Assembly: GCA_032207245.1 (NCBI GenBank) | Contig: CM063500.1 | Location: forward strand, 19,228,734-19,292,733 | Length of the DNA: 64,000 bases | Direction: 5' to 3' | Source: Pardosa pseudoannulata | Taxonomy: Eukaryota; Arthropoda; Arachnida; Araneae; Lycosidae | Shown: piece by piece, positions 1 through 13,370 of the stretch | Layout of the letters: the number at the start of each line of letters is the position of its first letter | How positions within the stretch are numbered: the first letter of the stretch is position 1 | Translations under genes and position numbers: made by a program | Notes under the pieces: model-generated | What the model saw: the letters and a program-made list of their open reading frames with translations, nothing else | Database searches by the model: none | Told to the model about the DNA's origin: nothing

Positions 1-1290
1 AAAGCCTACGATGTGTGTTTCACTGCTTTCTCAATAAAACGATTGCTCTATAATTAGTGCAAATAACCTTAAAACCATAGTTAACGCCAATGGACCCATG
101 TTCTATTTAGTGACAAGTAAAAGCTTACTTTAGCATTCAATTTTATATCTGGGGGAAGACAAGAACGTGAAATATTCCTTCAGACATTATGGAACGTGAA
201 CATTTTGATACTTATGTAACAGTTCGACAGTTGTTAAGCACATTGAAGATGTTAATGTTTATAGAAATAAAATCAGAATGAATTCAATAAAATATTCTAG
301 AACGCTTAAAGCATTCTGATATGTCTAAAAGTTTTTCGTTTAACACGGATTCTTAACACGAGTAAGCTACCAATTTTTTTTTTCAAAATCACTTTGATAC
401 ATATTTCTGCCAACAGATTATCATTCCTAAGACCTTATCACTCGTCATCATGCACGTGTTGAAAAAGCAGCATATTCAGTGTAGGATTAAGCTTCCCTTT
501 GAAGAATGGGCAGATTTCTAGTTTGATAGCGAACATTTTTCAACCAATTTAAGACCTTATCCGAATTCAACCTGAACTAAATGAATTCACTTGAATTTTT
601 TTTTACTTTAACACATACAAAAAATGCATATTCTTTAATAGTAAAAGGAATTATTTACTAACTCGTACACGTACATATGCATATAATTAAACCTTTACGA
701 TTCTGTCTCCGTCCATTTGTGCCAGCATAGCAAATATACTTTTAATATAGGAAGTGATTTGTTCATTTAATTGATAGCAGTGTTCGCATGCTGGAAAGAG
801 ATTTAAGTACCACCTATATATTATAAGATATTTAAGATAAAAAATGAGTAGGAGGAAGAAAGGAAACCTTCCACAAGTCTTTCAGACAGGAGTAGCTGGT
901 TTCCTGCTGCTTGCTGCCTAAGGGTTCCAACACTCTGCAAACCATTCATCTCTTATATAGATTTGAGTATTATTTTCATTATAAATCACTTACTATAATC
1001 AAAAGATGAAAGGATTTCATCTAAGCTTTGCGTATAAAGCATTGTTTAGCTCGGCAAGAGGGCAAAATTCGTTTTTAGATTTATAATTGTTTATATATCT
1101 ATTTATATTTGAGTTGAACATGACTAAATTGGTCTTCAACAACTCAAATTTTCAACTGGGTGTTAGAAGAAATAAGCAAAATCTTTGTTTATGTGTTTAA
1201 TGTTTAATCTTATAGACCCTTTATCGCGTGAATGTTAGAGTAAAATAGATACATTTAAGATAACTAAACGCCAGACCAAATATTCAAATA
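1..1290. other. AT-rich DNA, nothing recognised
   Basis: No frame of note, no repeat shared with the rest of the window that I could see. Confidence 0.5.
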
Positions 1291-1291
1291 A

Positions 1292-1760
<469 letters not shown>

Positions 1761-2369
1761 ATATTGAAAAAATATAATGAATCACAACTATTCATATTCA
1801 GTCTTATGTAATTTTTAACAGTTTTTCTTATTAATGCCACATTAAGGCATTTACACTATAATCTACAAAACATATGAAAAATATCATAATAGCTTTATCT
1901 AAGTTATTTTCTATAATATTTTAAAAATTAATAACAAGCAATCATTTTCCGTATTGTATATCGGCTTCCTGTCTGGTGTACTCTATGGGAAGTATTTTGA
2001 GACAGAGCCTATCTTCTAAAATAGCTTCAACTTATTACGTTAGACTAGATTTAATATATAGCTAAATGAGAGAGAAATTTAAACGAATAAATATAAGAAA
2101 AGTTTTTAATGTTAACTTTACTATTAAATTCATTGGGCAGATACTACATTACTTACTTCTAAGCCTTAACCGTATTTTAATCTTTTTGTTATTATAAAAT
2201 CACATTGTGTTATGGTACTCAATAGGCGTATACATACATAAAAAAACCTGTAGTTTCACTGAAGTATCATTCATAAAAAACAATGTCTTTCCTCTTGGTC
2301 CCCCTCCGAACATAATTTCTGACTACGCTGCTGAATATTGCCATGTTATAATTCAGATATTCTGAAAAA

Positions 2370-4262
2370 TCATTGCATTAAGCCGAGTTTTTGTACTATT
2401 TAAAACACATTGATCGCTAGATTAACTCCCTACACAAGTTTATTTTATTTTTAAGAGATCTTTTAATGACACCAGATGTAAGGAAAACCGTATGCGAAGG
2501 TATTCTTACATATTGTTTACGAAGGACGCCTTGTTTTATAATCAAAACCTGAAAAATCAGTCAGTCTTCTGACGAGTTTTAATAATGGTTTTCTTAAATC
2601 TTTATTTATTGTTTAAATATTTTGACATGTCAAGTCCTCGCGTGTTTCTGATTTTTATTCTTAAGTATCTTTTCGTGTTACTAAAGACAAAAAAACTGCA
2701 CTAAGCCAAGTTTTTCCCATTATCTATTTTGCACACATATTGATCCTAAGATTATCTCCTTACATAATTTATTTTATTTTTCAGGAATCCTTAGATAACT
2801 CAAAGGGCGAGGGAAATAGTACGCTGATAGATACAAAGGTATCTTTGCGTAGTTTTTACGAGGAATCCCATAAATACAATCAAGACCTGAGACGACGGTC
2901 AATATCCTGATGAGTTTGGATAATACTTTTCATATATATTTAATCATCTTTTAAATATTTTGACAAGGAAAGTCATAACTTATTTTCCTGTACCACATGC
3001 ATAAATAGTTTGTCATAAACCAAAAGACAAAATGGCTGCACTAAGCTAAGTTTTTCAATGTATATTGTACACACATTGACCCTAATATTATGTCCTTACA
3101 TAATTTATTTTACTTTTCAGGAATCCCTGGCTCAAAAGGCGAGAGAAATAGTATTTCGTTAGATACGAAAGTATCTTTGCGTAGTACTTACGAGGACTGT
3201 ATAGTCAAGACCGGAGATGTCGGTTAGTCTTTTTATGAGTTTGCATATTGATGAAATACTTCTTTTATATTTCCATGAAAATCAAAATCTTACAATATAT
3301 AAATTTAAACATGAACCGTCTGTAAAATCATATGGCCAGTTAAAAAACCAAAATCGATTCAGCACGAAAGTTCCCGCTCTAATACAACGCTTAATAAACC
3401 GTACCTTCGGATGATTCTGAATACCAAGTGCAGGAATAAAAGCTGCACTTGTCTCAGTACCATAGTATGCTGTTCTTCTACAGTAGCCCATACATATAAA
3501 GCGTGATTTTCAATTTAGTGCGCAGTGCGTACACATCAGAACTTCCTATGTTCGTTTGCGCGCTACGTGGTGCAGCACCTCGTACCGCACTCACTGCAGG
3601 AATACAAGCAAGCAAGTCAACATAATATTTGAATATATTATAAATAATATTTATTATATACCATATAAAAATAGGTAGACATAGGTGCAGAAAATTATTG
3701 TCCCTCATAATTTTGCCAGGGTGTGCAGTGCACACCCTGCACATATGGACCGCACGCCACTGTCTGTCATATTACCAAATGACAAAACGACTGCATTAAG
3801 CCGAGTTTTTCTACTATCTCTTTTATATACATATTGATTTTAAGATTATCTCCTTACACCATTTATTTTTATTTTTCTGGAATCCTTAGATGGCTCAAAG
3901 GACGAGGGAAATAGTATGGTATTAGATGCAAAGGTATCTTTGGGTAGTATTTAAGAGGAATCTCATGAATACAATAGAGACCTGAGATGTCGGCCAGTCT
4001 TCTGTTGAGTTTGCATAACGCTATCATATATCTTTATTCATCTTTTAAATATTTTGACAAGTCAAGTCATCACTATTTCACTCAACTACAATCTTAAATA
4101 TCCTGTCATATTACCAAATGACAAAACGACTGCATTAAGCCAAGTTTTTTCTACTATCTCTTTTATACACATATTGATCTTAAGATTATCTCCTTACACA
4201 ATTTATTTTTATTTTCCAGGGATCCTTAGATGGCGTTAGACGCCAGGAAACTCATATATCCT
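2370..4262. repeat. Tandem array, about 340-bp unit, five copies
   Basis: GCA(T/C)TAAGC(C/T)(G/A)AGTTTTT begins units at 2375, 2698, 3038, 3793 and 4132. Units share CTCCTTACA.AATTTATTTTA, a pyrimidine run ending CAG, GAATCC(T/C)T(A/G)G, AAAGGTATCTTTGCGTAG and ATTTTGACA. An insertion (3270-3762) splits unit 3 from unit 4. The first and last units are the most diverged. Confidence 0.85.
3270..3762. mobile_element. Insertion in 340-bp array with a hAT-like right end
   Basis: The tandem array loses its unit sequence near 3250-3280 and resumes at 3763 with CTGTCATATTACC. The right edge, reverse-complemented, reads CAGTGGCGTGCGGTCC, a hAT-like terminus. CAGTAGCCCATACATAT at 3481 could be the matching left end, but flanking 8-mers do not agree, so boundaries and class are tentative. 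Nothing coding. Confidence 0.4.
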
Positions 4263-4830
4263 TACGCATTACTTACGAGCAGGCTATGGATAGAATCGAG
4301 CCTCGAGAAGTCGCCTGCTTGCAGATTAAAATCAAGCATTAGAAAGTCCCCTTATCTAAAGTGTCAATTTTGCCAGGAAGGGTCGACAAGGTATTCATCA
4401 TTATGAAAATCTCTGCTCTCCTCCCAGCCGCCGCTAAAAGGGACGGGGAGGGGGGAAGCAATAGAAAGAGAAAGAAAAAGAAAGAAAGAAAAAATAAAGC
4501 AGCGATGAAAAGCATTTACAACGCCATATAATAACTGGCCGGGGGCTTGTCATGTTGCCCTCTTCTCCCCCCTCCCCTTCAGCAAGTAATTGCCTTGCTG
4601 GTTTGGCCATTAATCTCCATTATGATTCACACCCCTGTTGCCCTGCGCGCGGTACCACGGGCGTCCGGTTGCCCCGTCTGGTGCGAAAAATCTATTCCCA
4701 ACTCGGCCCATGATTATGAGATAATTTTTAAAGAAAAGGGAGCTGTGGAAAGAAGTAATTAAATGAGGTCGGCTAGGATTTCACGGGAGCCCCGTTCCGT
4801 CTCTCTTTATGTTTTTTTTTCCTTCCCTCT
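4262..4830. other. GC-balanced single-copy island between two arrays
   Basis: Apparently unique, with a purine run (4450-4495) and a GC-rich core at 4535-4700 (GGTACCACGGGCGTCCGG). It can be read as a 71-codon plus-strand frame from 4547, but that shows no known domain. Unconfirmed; could be conserved non-coding DNA. Confidence 0.3.
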
Positions 4831-7800
4831 TTTGTGAAAGGGCGCAAATTGGTGGCGCGTAATGCGTTATTGAGACTGACGTCGAATCTTGTTGAGAGAA
4901 TAGATGGTGTGGAAGGGCATGTTACAGTAGATTATCTCCAAGCAAAACAAGCCTATGACTTACCACAAACTTGGAGGAGATCAGAAATGTGGGAATTCTG
5001 ATCCCCTTTAATAAAAACTTCTAGAATACACTACAATAAACTTCTATTCTATCTTCTATAATATTGAAGATGATTTCTGCATATTGTATATATTGTTAAG
5101 CTATATACAGTAGTACCTAGATCTAAAATTCTCGTATCATTCGTTTTCCCGCATTGATCATTCTATTAATTTGGTTCCAAATTTGTTCCTATAAGAACAG
5201 TTTTATTTTTTTCTCCTTTCTTTTTCTTTTTAATCATATCTATCGTGGAAATTTCGGTTTCGTCATTTCGTTTACTCGAATGTATCTTTTGTTTTTAAGT
5301 TTTGTGAAAGGGGGTTAAATTGGTGGCGCGTAATGCGTTATTGTGACTAACGTCGAATCTTGTTGAGAGAATAGATGGTATGGAAGGGCATGTTACAGTA
5401 GATTATCTCCAAGCAAAACAAGCCTATGTCTTACCACAACCTCGGAGCGGATCGGAAATGTATAAATTCTGTTACCCTTTTATAAAAACTTCTAGAATAC
5501 ACTACAATAAACTTCTATTCTATCTTCTATGATATTGAAAATGATTTCTGCATATTTGTTACCAAATACACGGATACCATTCCTTGTAATTAAACTTTTA
5601 ATCATAATTTAATCTTTTGACACTAAGCAAGTGTGTTTAAGTTAAGTGGGTTAAGTTGGTTTCTATTAAATTTCAATCTGATAAAGGTTAACATAAATCA
5701 CGGGAATTTAACTATTTTTAATCTTGGTTACTTAATCTTGCTTTATTCTTCATGTCTGAAGCCCATCTGAGAGCAGTTTAGTTAGTAATTTGAAATGTTT
5801 TTGTGTGCTCCGTCGTCTTTTTTTCTTCATATGAATAACTGTAAAGTTTACGAAGTCAAGAAGGAGTATAAAATGGGGCACTTTACGTTCAGCTTTTGCA
5901 TTTTGTTGCCTGTTGTTCGTTGTGTTTTTGCTTCGTCGATATAGTTTTTTTTGCATCGGTAAATTACATAAATTAGCCACTTGCCAGAATGTTTAATTTG
6001 CAACTTAGTTTTGTATTATCGGTAAACTGTTTTGGATGCTCTGTTTAACTGTTTTTTATTTACGTTGTTTTGAGAAAGAAAAAAAATAAACTTTGATGTT
6101 TTTATATTTTTGTGTAACTTTGTTAAAAAACTCAGTCTTCAGTTTGGCCATGCTACTGTGCTAAACATCAGTGGATACTGTCCAAACAATATTGTATATA
6201 TAGTCAATCTATATATGGGTGTGTCAAGACAATAGAAAATATATCTAAAATTCCCGCAACATTCGATTCATTTGGATCTAAATTTGGTCCCATAAGAACA
6301 TTGTTATTTTTTTTCGCATTTGTTTTGGTTTTTTTTAACATCTATCGTAAAATTTCGGTTTCTCGAACGTATCATTTGTTTTTAAATTTTATGAAAGGGC
6401 GTAAATTGGGGGCGCGTAATGCGTTATTGAGATCGACGTCGAATCTTGTTGAGAGAATAAATGATGTGGAAGGGCATGTTACAGTAGATTATCGCCATCG
6501 AGCAAAACAAGCCTGTGACTTACCACAACCTCGGAGCGGATCAGAAATGTGTGAATTCTGATACCCTTTTAATAAAAACTTCTAGAACACTACAATAAAC
6601 TTTTATTCTATCTTATGTAATATTGAAAATGATTTCTGCATATTATGTGTAGTCAAACTGTATATGGGTGTCTCAACACAGTGGAACCTAGATCTAAAAT
6701 TCTCGTATCATTCGCTTTTCCGCATTAATCATTCGATTAATTTGTTTTTTAATTTGTTCCTATAGGAACAATGTTATTTTTTCCCCATTTATTTTTCGTT
6801 TTTTCCCATCTATTTTGAAAATTTATGTCTTGTCATTTCATTTTCTCGAATGTATCGTTTGTTTTTAAGTTTTTTGAAAGGGCACAAATGTGGCGCGTAA
6901 TGCGTTATTGAGCCTGACGTCGAATCTTGTTGAGAGAATATATGGTGTGGAAGGGCATGTTACAGTAGATTATCTCCAAGGAAAACAAGCCTATGACTAA
7001 CCACAAACTTGGAGGCAATCAGAAATGTGGGAGTTCTTTTCCCTTTTAATAAAAACTTCTAGAATACACTACAATAAACTTCTATTCTATCTTCTGTAAT
7101 ATTGAAAAAGATTTCTGCATATTGTATATATAGTCAAGCTATATATGGGTCTGTCAAGACAGTAGAACCTAGATCTAAAATTCCCGAATCATTCGATTCA
7201 TTTGGATCTAAATTTTTTTCTATAGGAACAATGTTATTTTTTTCGCATTTGTTTTGCTTTTATTCACATCTATCATAAAATTTCGGTTTTGTCATTTCGT
7301 TTTCTCGAATGTATCGTTAATGTATCGTTTGTTTTTAAGTTTTGTGAAAGGGTGCAAATTGGTGGCACGTAATGCGTTATTGAGACTGACGTTGAATCTT
7401 GTTGAGAGTATAGATGGTGAGCACCAGCATGTTACAGTAGATTATCTCCATCGAACAAAACAAGCCTATGACTTACCACAACCTTGAAGCGGATCGGAAA
7501 TGTGTGAATTCTGATTCCCTTTAACAAATGCTTCTAGACTGCACTACAATAAACTTCTATTCTACCTTTTGTAATATTGAAAATGGTTTCTGCATATTAT
7601 ATATCAAGCTGAATGTTATATAAAGGTGTGTCTACACAGTAGAACCTAGATCTAAAATTTCCGTTCATTCGTTTTCCCGCATTGATCATTTGATTCATTT
7701 GGATATAAATTTGTTCATATAGGAACAATGTTTTCTTTTTCTTTTTTTCCTTTTGTTTTGCTGATTTTCACATCATAAATATTTCGGTTTCATCATTTAA

Positions 7801-7835
7801 TTTTCTCGAATGCATCGTTTGTTTTTTAAATTTAG
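4831..7835. repeat. Tandem array, about 475-bp unit, five copies
   Basis: Units start with TTTGTGAAAGGG at about 4834, 5303, 6389, 6872 and 7342 and contain CGTAATGCGTTATTGAGACT, CGAATCTTGTTGAGAGAATA, CATGTTACAGTAGATTATC, CTTCTAGAATACACTAC and ATCTAAAATTC. A partial unit ends near 7830. Unit 2 carries a roughly 600-bp insertion at about 5565-6185. One frame through the unit head is open in several copies (see findings), but nothing known is encoded. Confidence 0.88.
5565..6185. other. Unidentified insertion in the 475-bp array
   Basis: Sequence foreign to the array between TTTCTGCATAT and its continuation ATTGTATATATAGTC. It is AT-rich and includes CACGGATACCATTCC near the left edge and GTGGATACTGTCC near the right, which might be remnants of inverted ends. 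No target duplication or coding sequence is clear. Confidence 0.4.
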
Positions 7836-7989
7836 AAGGTATGAGAAACTAGTTATTTTGTGTTGATAAGATAATCGTTAAACTTGAGGACGGCCCACAG
7901 ATTTCTAGCTCATCAAGAGTTTTTTCTTAGACCATCATTTTTTTTTAAATGTAGCTGACGACTTGAGTGAAAGTTATCATTTCTTTGAT

Positions 7990-8345
7990 TGAATTCTCGA
8001 AAAATTTTCGACCAGACCAGTTTGATGGGGGTATTTTAAGTTGTACAGGCTTGAGGGCGATACTGTATACCGTATGCATAATTGAAAGGGCCGTATTTCA
8101 GTTTTTGGCGAACTTTCGTAAAATTTTGGGAGAAGAACATAGATACAAACATGAAATAATATGTTTAGTTTAATTAGAAACAAAGGTTTAGTTAATTTAA
8201 TTTTTTAAAAGATTTGAAAATTCTGTATTAAAAAACATTTCGGGCCGCACTTTCCTCATTGGCCAACTTTCGGAGGACATAAACAAGTTTGAAATTATAT
8301 GCATAACTTAATCAACATTATGTATTAACCATTTTAATTCCTTTA
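7990..8345. repeat. Tandem copies of a roughly 125-bp motif
   Basis: Blocks at about 8085-8200 and 8235-8345 share GGGCCG.A.TT, AACTTTCG and ATATGCATA.TTAAT, then TTAGT.ATTTTAATT. A third copy is at 10405-10535. Copies are diverged; no element ends are visible. Confidence 0.5.
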
Positions 8346-9410
8346 GGGCCGGTCTCATCAAAGTCGTTTAACGGCTATCCGGGATTAACTCATGGTGTCA
8401 ACCAATGGTGGAACCAAATTCTCTGTCTAAACTCAGATTAATCGCGGTTATCCGTTAAGGTATCCGTCTACGTTGGGAGAACTTTTTTCTTTAAACGTAG
8501 AAACTAGTTCATGTTTTTACATTTTTAGATTTATTTTTTATATTATCATAGATAATTGCACTTAAAAAAATTATTCCTGGAGAAGTTTTTATAAAATTTC
8601 TAATAAATGAAGAAAATTTAGTAAAAAATCGGGTTTTTTCAAAAGGTCTAATTTTTTAATAAATTAAATTATTTCAATATTTTTTGATGCAACACATTTC
8701 TTATACACTGGACTAGTGAATCACCTAAAATCTTTGCTTAATTTACATTTGGTAAAAAATTTTGGTCCTTCAAAATCAGACACATTGAATTTTTAACGAA
8801 TTTTCGTTACCTTTATGAGTGTAACATCATTAAAAATTATCCACATTTAAAGTTTTTATTTCATTCACTAGTAAATACTATCAAAAGCATTCATAATAAT
8901 TTTAAACAAAATATTTTAAGAGCTTTTTGAGAAATAACATTTTAAGTATCAACATTTTATTACCGTTAAAATACCGTTCTGAGAAAAACGCATTTGAAGT
9001 TTATGAAAGCAACTTTAACTGTTAAAAAATTAAAATACGTGGTTAAAATTCTCTACATTTTCTTGCTTCAAAACTTTCTAATTGCCAAGTTGCTAATTAA
9101 TAAAAATACTACAAAAATGTTTAATCTTCATGAAAATTTAAAAAGTTTTGTCCAAAAAATGCCCTTTAAAAGGCTTTAAATTCACAACTTTCGGTTCCGA
9201 AGTAGCTACTTCCGTTTTGTTTTGACAGCTGCCACTCATGTTTAAACAGCTGTAACTTTTCTTTAAAATGCCGCACAGACAAAGCTAAAACAGATTTAAA
9301 AGCCTAAAAGTTGAAATTTTACAATAGAGAAATTTAAAAAAAATATGATTTCTGCCAAAAAAAATGACGTTTTCAACGCAGACGGATACCTTAACGTTGG
9401 TGCGTGTTTA
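8346..9410. mobile_element. Harbinger-like MITE with a nested TTAA element
   Basis: It starts GGGCCGGTCTCATCAAAG after TTA and continues with the body of the MITE at 36695-36815 (shared GATTAACTCATGGTG and GATTAATCGC). A TTAA element (8459-9390) interrupts it. The right end beyond 9394 is badly degraded (CGTTGGTGCGTG), so its limit is approximate. A further loose end, complementary to the same terminus, lies at about 10350-10373. Confidence 0.55.
8459..9390. mobile_element. TTAA-flanked non-autonomous element
   Basis: Inverted ends GGTATCCGTCTACGTTG and (right, reverse complement) GGTATCCGTCTGCGTTG, one mismatch, flanked by TTAA at 8455-8458 and 9391-9394. TTAA targeting is typical of piggyBac-type transposons, but there is no coding sequence to confirm the family. 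The interior is AT-rich. Confidence 0.7.
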
Positions 9411-11689
9411 TTTTATCAAAATAGGTTCAAAAATTGCGTATTTTTTATTAACATTTCAACTATTTAAATTTTAGAGTTAAAAATACTTAAAAAATATTTT
9501 TTTAAAAGAGTTTTTTATATAAATTTGGTAAAAAATATGAAAACTGAAATTGTAGAATAATGATATAAAAGCTTATTTTCAAAATTAATCTTGGAAATAT
9601 AATTTTTTTATAAAATAAAAAGCAAAACGTTTATACTAATTAAAAATGCAAAAGACTTAAAAATTTATTAAATGAAGTCTTGTATGATAAAAACATTCAA
9701 AATTAACCTCAATCTTTGCACCAAATTAATTTTTTCAAATTTTCGTTCTACTATCAGTTTTTTTAAAACAGACATACACACTATCATGAGTTCTTTCTTC
9801 ATATTTGTATATAGCTAGTAAATTGATAGTAAATGTCTATTTTCTCTGTACTGTTGATCTCTTTTACTATTATGCAAATAATCTCGTCAAAATGAAGTTC
9901 AAAATAGTTCAAAAAGTTGCATTATTATAAAATATAGTCCGGGATTAGATAAAATGAAAATATATTTGCTTATCAATTTTGCTAATGTCGAACATTTTAA
10001 AAAATAAATTTTCAGATTCATACTATCCGAGATAAAATTCTCATCTTTCGCTAAAACTATCTTCAATATACTTGAAATAATAGTAAATTATCAGTGGTGA
10101 AAAACTCAGGAGTTGTTATTTTACTTGAGAAAAAGTTTTCAGACATCTTTTATAACAGCGCGTAAAATGCTAAAAAAATTTTTCTATATTTCGCAGAAAT
10201 GTGACATAGCCATTGTTTAAACTAAATAAACAATTAAATCATAGTAAAGAAAACGAAAGAAAAACAGAAAAAATATTGCACTTAAATAGATTAAAATGCA
10301 TGCTGAAATCTTGCGCAAATTGTTACATCTATGTTTCCGTGGAAATCGCGGAATACCTTAAACGACTTTGGTGAGATCGACGCTAAAACAATTGGAAACT
10401 TGCTTTGAAAAACGCTGTGGGCCGCAGTTAAATTATTGGTCAACTTTCGTAAAATTTTGCCTGGAAGATAGAGATACCAGCTTGAAATAATATGCATAGT
10501 TTAATTAACCCTAAGGTTTAGTCATTTTAATTACTTAAAACAGATGGAAGCAGTAAGGAAATAATGTTTAACCTTTTATTTGGAAAAAAAATAAATAAAC
10601 ATTCTGAATTGAAACAAATACTGAAATAGGAATGTTTGAGTGTTGCTAGCACTCAAAAAACATTTTTTTCATAAAGTGTGACTAGTTTATGAGAATAAAT
10701 ATTAATAATTATATTGAAATCATAATATTTCTTTAACACTTTATTTTTTATAAAGTTTGTATGGCACAGCATACAATACCAAATTAAGGGTTAAGCAGCA
10801 AATGAAAATAGAAAAATAGGTTTTTATTTTAATTTTAGCACAGATAATTAAAGTTCATTTAATGCTGTTTCATAAAAGAGTGAAAGTCTGCATATGCAAA
10901 AAGTATTATATTCAATATAAATATGAAAATACAAAATAAAATTGAGAGAGAGAAGGTATTAAAGATATATTGCTTCGGGAAGATAAAATATTTTAAACTC
11001 AAATAATTTCAATTTTAATTTCTAAATTCTGAATAAATTTGACTTAAAAAAAGTTTATTTAACATATTCACTTACTATTGAAATAATTCTTTTGCTCTTT
11101 TAAGTCTCAAAATATTTCACCATAAATGGACTTTCTAGCGATATTCATATTCAAAATTTCAGATCTAGCGAAAAACTCATCGTTGTTTTAAGACTTAAAA
11201 TAGTTGAAAGCAATTTTCTACCTTTTTACTCTGAATAATCCATAAAAGTAAAAATTATCATACTCATTCCTTCGTGAAAGTGCATATTTTCCAAAGATTC
11301 ACAGCAGTAAAAGTAGAAAATCACTCTGAAAGAAATGCTCCAGATGATTAAAAAAGGAATTTAACTACGGAGTTATGCCACAATAGTTGCTCAATATGGG
11401 AGTGAAAAAGTTTTTCACTTTTTACACATGGGATTTTCACAACGTTACCAAAACATGTTTTTAAAATTACAAAGAATTTTTAAAGCAATATCTGAATCCT
11501 GAGCAAATTTAAACTGATTATTTCTATGCTGATTGATTGCTTTAGAAGAAATATATAAATTTCAAATAAGTTTAAAGACCGGTTACATCTAAACTCTTTA
11601 GAAATATCTCAATTTCTGATAGTCAAATGTAATTGCATCTAATTAAAGGAGCCCAAAATTTCGATTAAAATATACAAATTATTATATAA
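9411..11689. other. AT-rich DNA, little recognised
   Basis: Only the lone Harbinger-like end at 10350-10373 and the repeat at 10405-10535 stand out. A 68-codon minus frame (10291-10497) overlaps these repeats and is not a gene. Confidence 0.45.
10405..10535. repeat. Third copy of the 8.1-8.3 kb motif
   Basis: GGGCCGCAGTTAAATTATTG, CAACTTTCGTAAAATTTTG and ATAATATGCATAGTTTAATT match the blocks at 8085-8345. It lies just beyond a lone Harbinger-like end (10350-10373). Confidence 0.5.
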
Positions 11690-11930
11690 TTTTAAACATT
11701 TGACAGTCCCCATATGAAAGAATAATTATATGATGTACAACAAATGTAAAGCTTTAAATTTCATACATCTAACTGTAAACTATAACTAATTTTAAAACAC
11801 TACACCAAACTATTTTTTGCTTAAAATACAGTTTTTTGTGTATCACAAGTGATATACAAGCGTATAAATCATTAGATGTGTACATCATAAGTGATGTACA
11901 GGATATGCAAAAGGTTAAGTATAGCTATTA
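11690..11930. repeat. Dispersed repeat E, copy 1
   Basis: Shares, in reverse order, the sequence at 57575-57790: CATATGAAAGAATAATTATA, GTGATATACA, ATTAGATGTGTACATCAT, GATGTACAGG. Several short palindromes of the GTATCAC..GTGATAC type. Class unknown. Confidence 0.5.
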
Positions 11931-12299
11931 TTATATTACAATGATTAATCATGTTATTATAGATATTAATAATTTAGCTAATTAATGTAAATTATTTCAT
12001 GCTTTGTTTCTATAATATATACATGTATGTGTGTGTATGTATATGTACAATCTAGTTTTAACCTAACTGACTTAGTTATAATTATATTCTAAAATAAGTT
12101 TCTGGTGATTCTTTACTTAATAATGACAGTTGGTGAAAATTAATTTTAAGTATAGAATGCGATATTCCTGAAAATTATTTTTAAGTATAGAATGGGGTAT
12201 ACGTTTTATGATAATGAGTTGTTTTATTTTTAAAAATACTTATATTGTAAGTTCAATGCAATCTTTATTTGGACACCTGAATTACTAAGACAGAAAGCT

Positions 12300-12776
12300 A
12301 AGTACGAAGCTGTTATATTACGTAAATAATTTTCTTTTATATTCGGATTAAATAATAGATTAGGTACATATGTAATAGTTTTAAATTTAATCATCGATTA
12401 TTTTTGTTGCAATGAAAATTTTATCCCCGGTGTTAACAAAAAATTCTATCTACCTCCAAGGTGTAGTAGAAATTATACTGTCATTCCTTTACTTCCATTA
12501 ATTACTGTGGGAAAAAAAGGAAGAACTTAATGATAATTTCGACGTAGCTAAGAAAACTTTGAATTATCTTCCTAAATGAATTCAACGTGATTCTGAACTG
12601 CATTCACTGTATTGGGAAACTTTAGAGGAATATGAAAATAAACAAATTATTGAAGGTGTACCAGATAATTCTCAGCCAAAAAACAAACCATTTTTTTTTA
12701 TCTGCCTTATAGGGTACATTACAATTCTGGAAAATTGAAAAATTTACTGATCCCATAATATGACGGATTATATGCT
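12300..12776 (+). repeat. Dispersed repeat carrying a BEL/Pao-like pol fragment, copy 3
   Basis: Leader-truncated copy. From 12530 it translates, with one stop and one frame change, as DNFDVAKKTLNYLP, then SELHSLYWETLEEYENKQII, EGVPDNSQP and FYLPYRV. This resembles the N-terminal end of BEL/Pao reverse transcriptase, where a helix with L..Y...I.EY...G.IE.V precedes YYLPHHAV. It has the uninterrupted TTAA at about 12348-12351 where copy 2 holds element P4. Confidence 0.6.
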
Positions 12777-13370
12777 AGTTACATATATAAAGATGTGTGT
12801 GTGTAGACACATATGAAGAAACAGAACAAAATTATTTTCTCTATATTTATTAACATAACACTGATAATTTACAAAGGCAATTAGACAATAATTCTTTAAA
12901 TCACAATATAAAATAGCATTTTTTGTGGACCTATCGAGAGAACGATTGTCTATTTATTTGCAAACATGATTTATGTACAATTCCCTACAGTAAAAGCGAA
13001 TAAATCGTACTGATTATGGTATCTGATATCTAACAATTTCAGAAGCAATATATACAAGAAGATGAACACAAATACAATAACATCAAATATAAATTATGAG
13101 TAATTTTTTAGAAAGACGACGATATCGGGATTAATTTTAAAACTAGAGCAGCATATGAGAAAGATGCAATTTTATGAAATTTGTACAAATAGCACCTCAA
13201 TGAAATAAGTTTCAGTATTATATTATTATGTTATTAAGTAAGTATATCTCTCAAATTGTCTCAAAATTGATTCATTAGGGAACCATATCATGGTCATGTA
13301 AAATTCAAATCAGAGAATTCGGCGTAAATTACATATTTAAGGCATGAGATAATTTCAGTTTCTATTTTAA

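Noticed and set aside
3282..3744. Minus-strand frames of 69 and 88 codons
   Set aside because: They lie across the insertion in the 340-bp array and resemble no protein.
4547..4762. Small gene or gbx first exon
   Set aside because: No Gbx N-terminal motif, wrong strand and wrong side of the gene.
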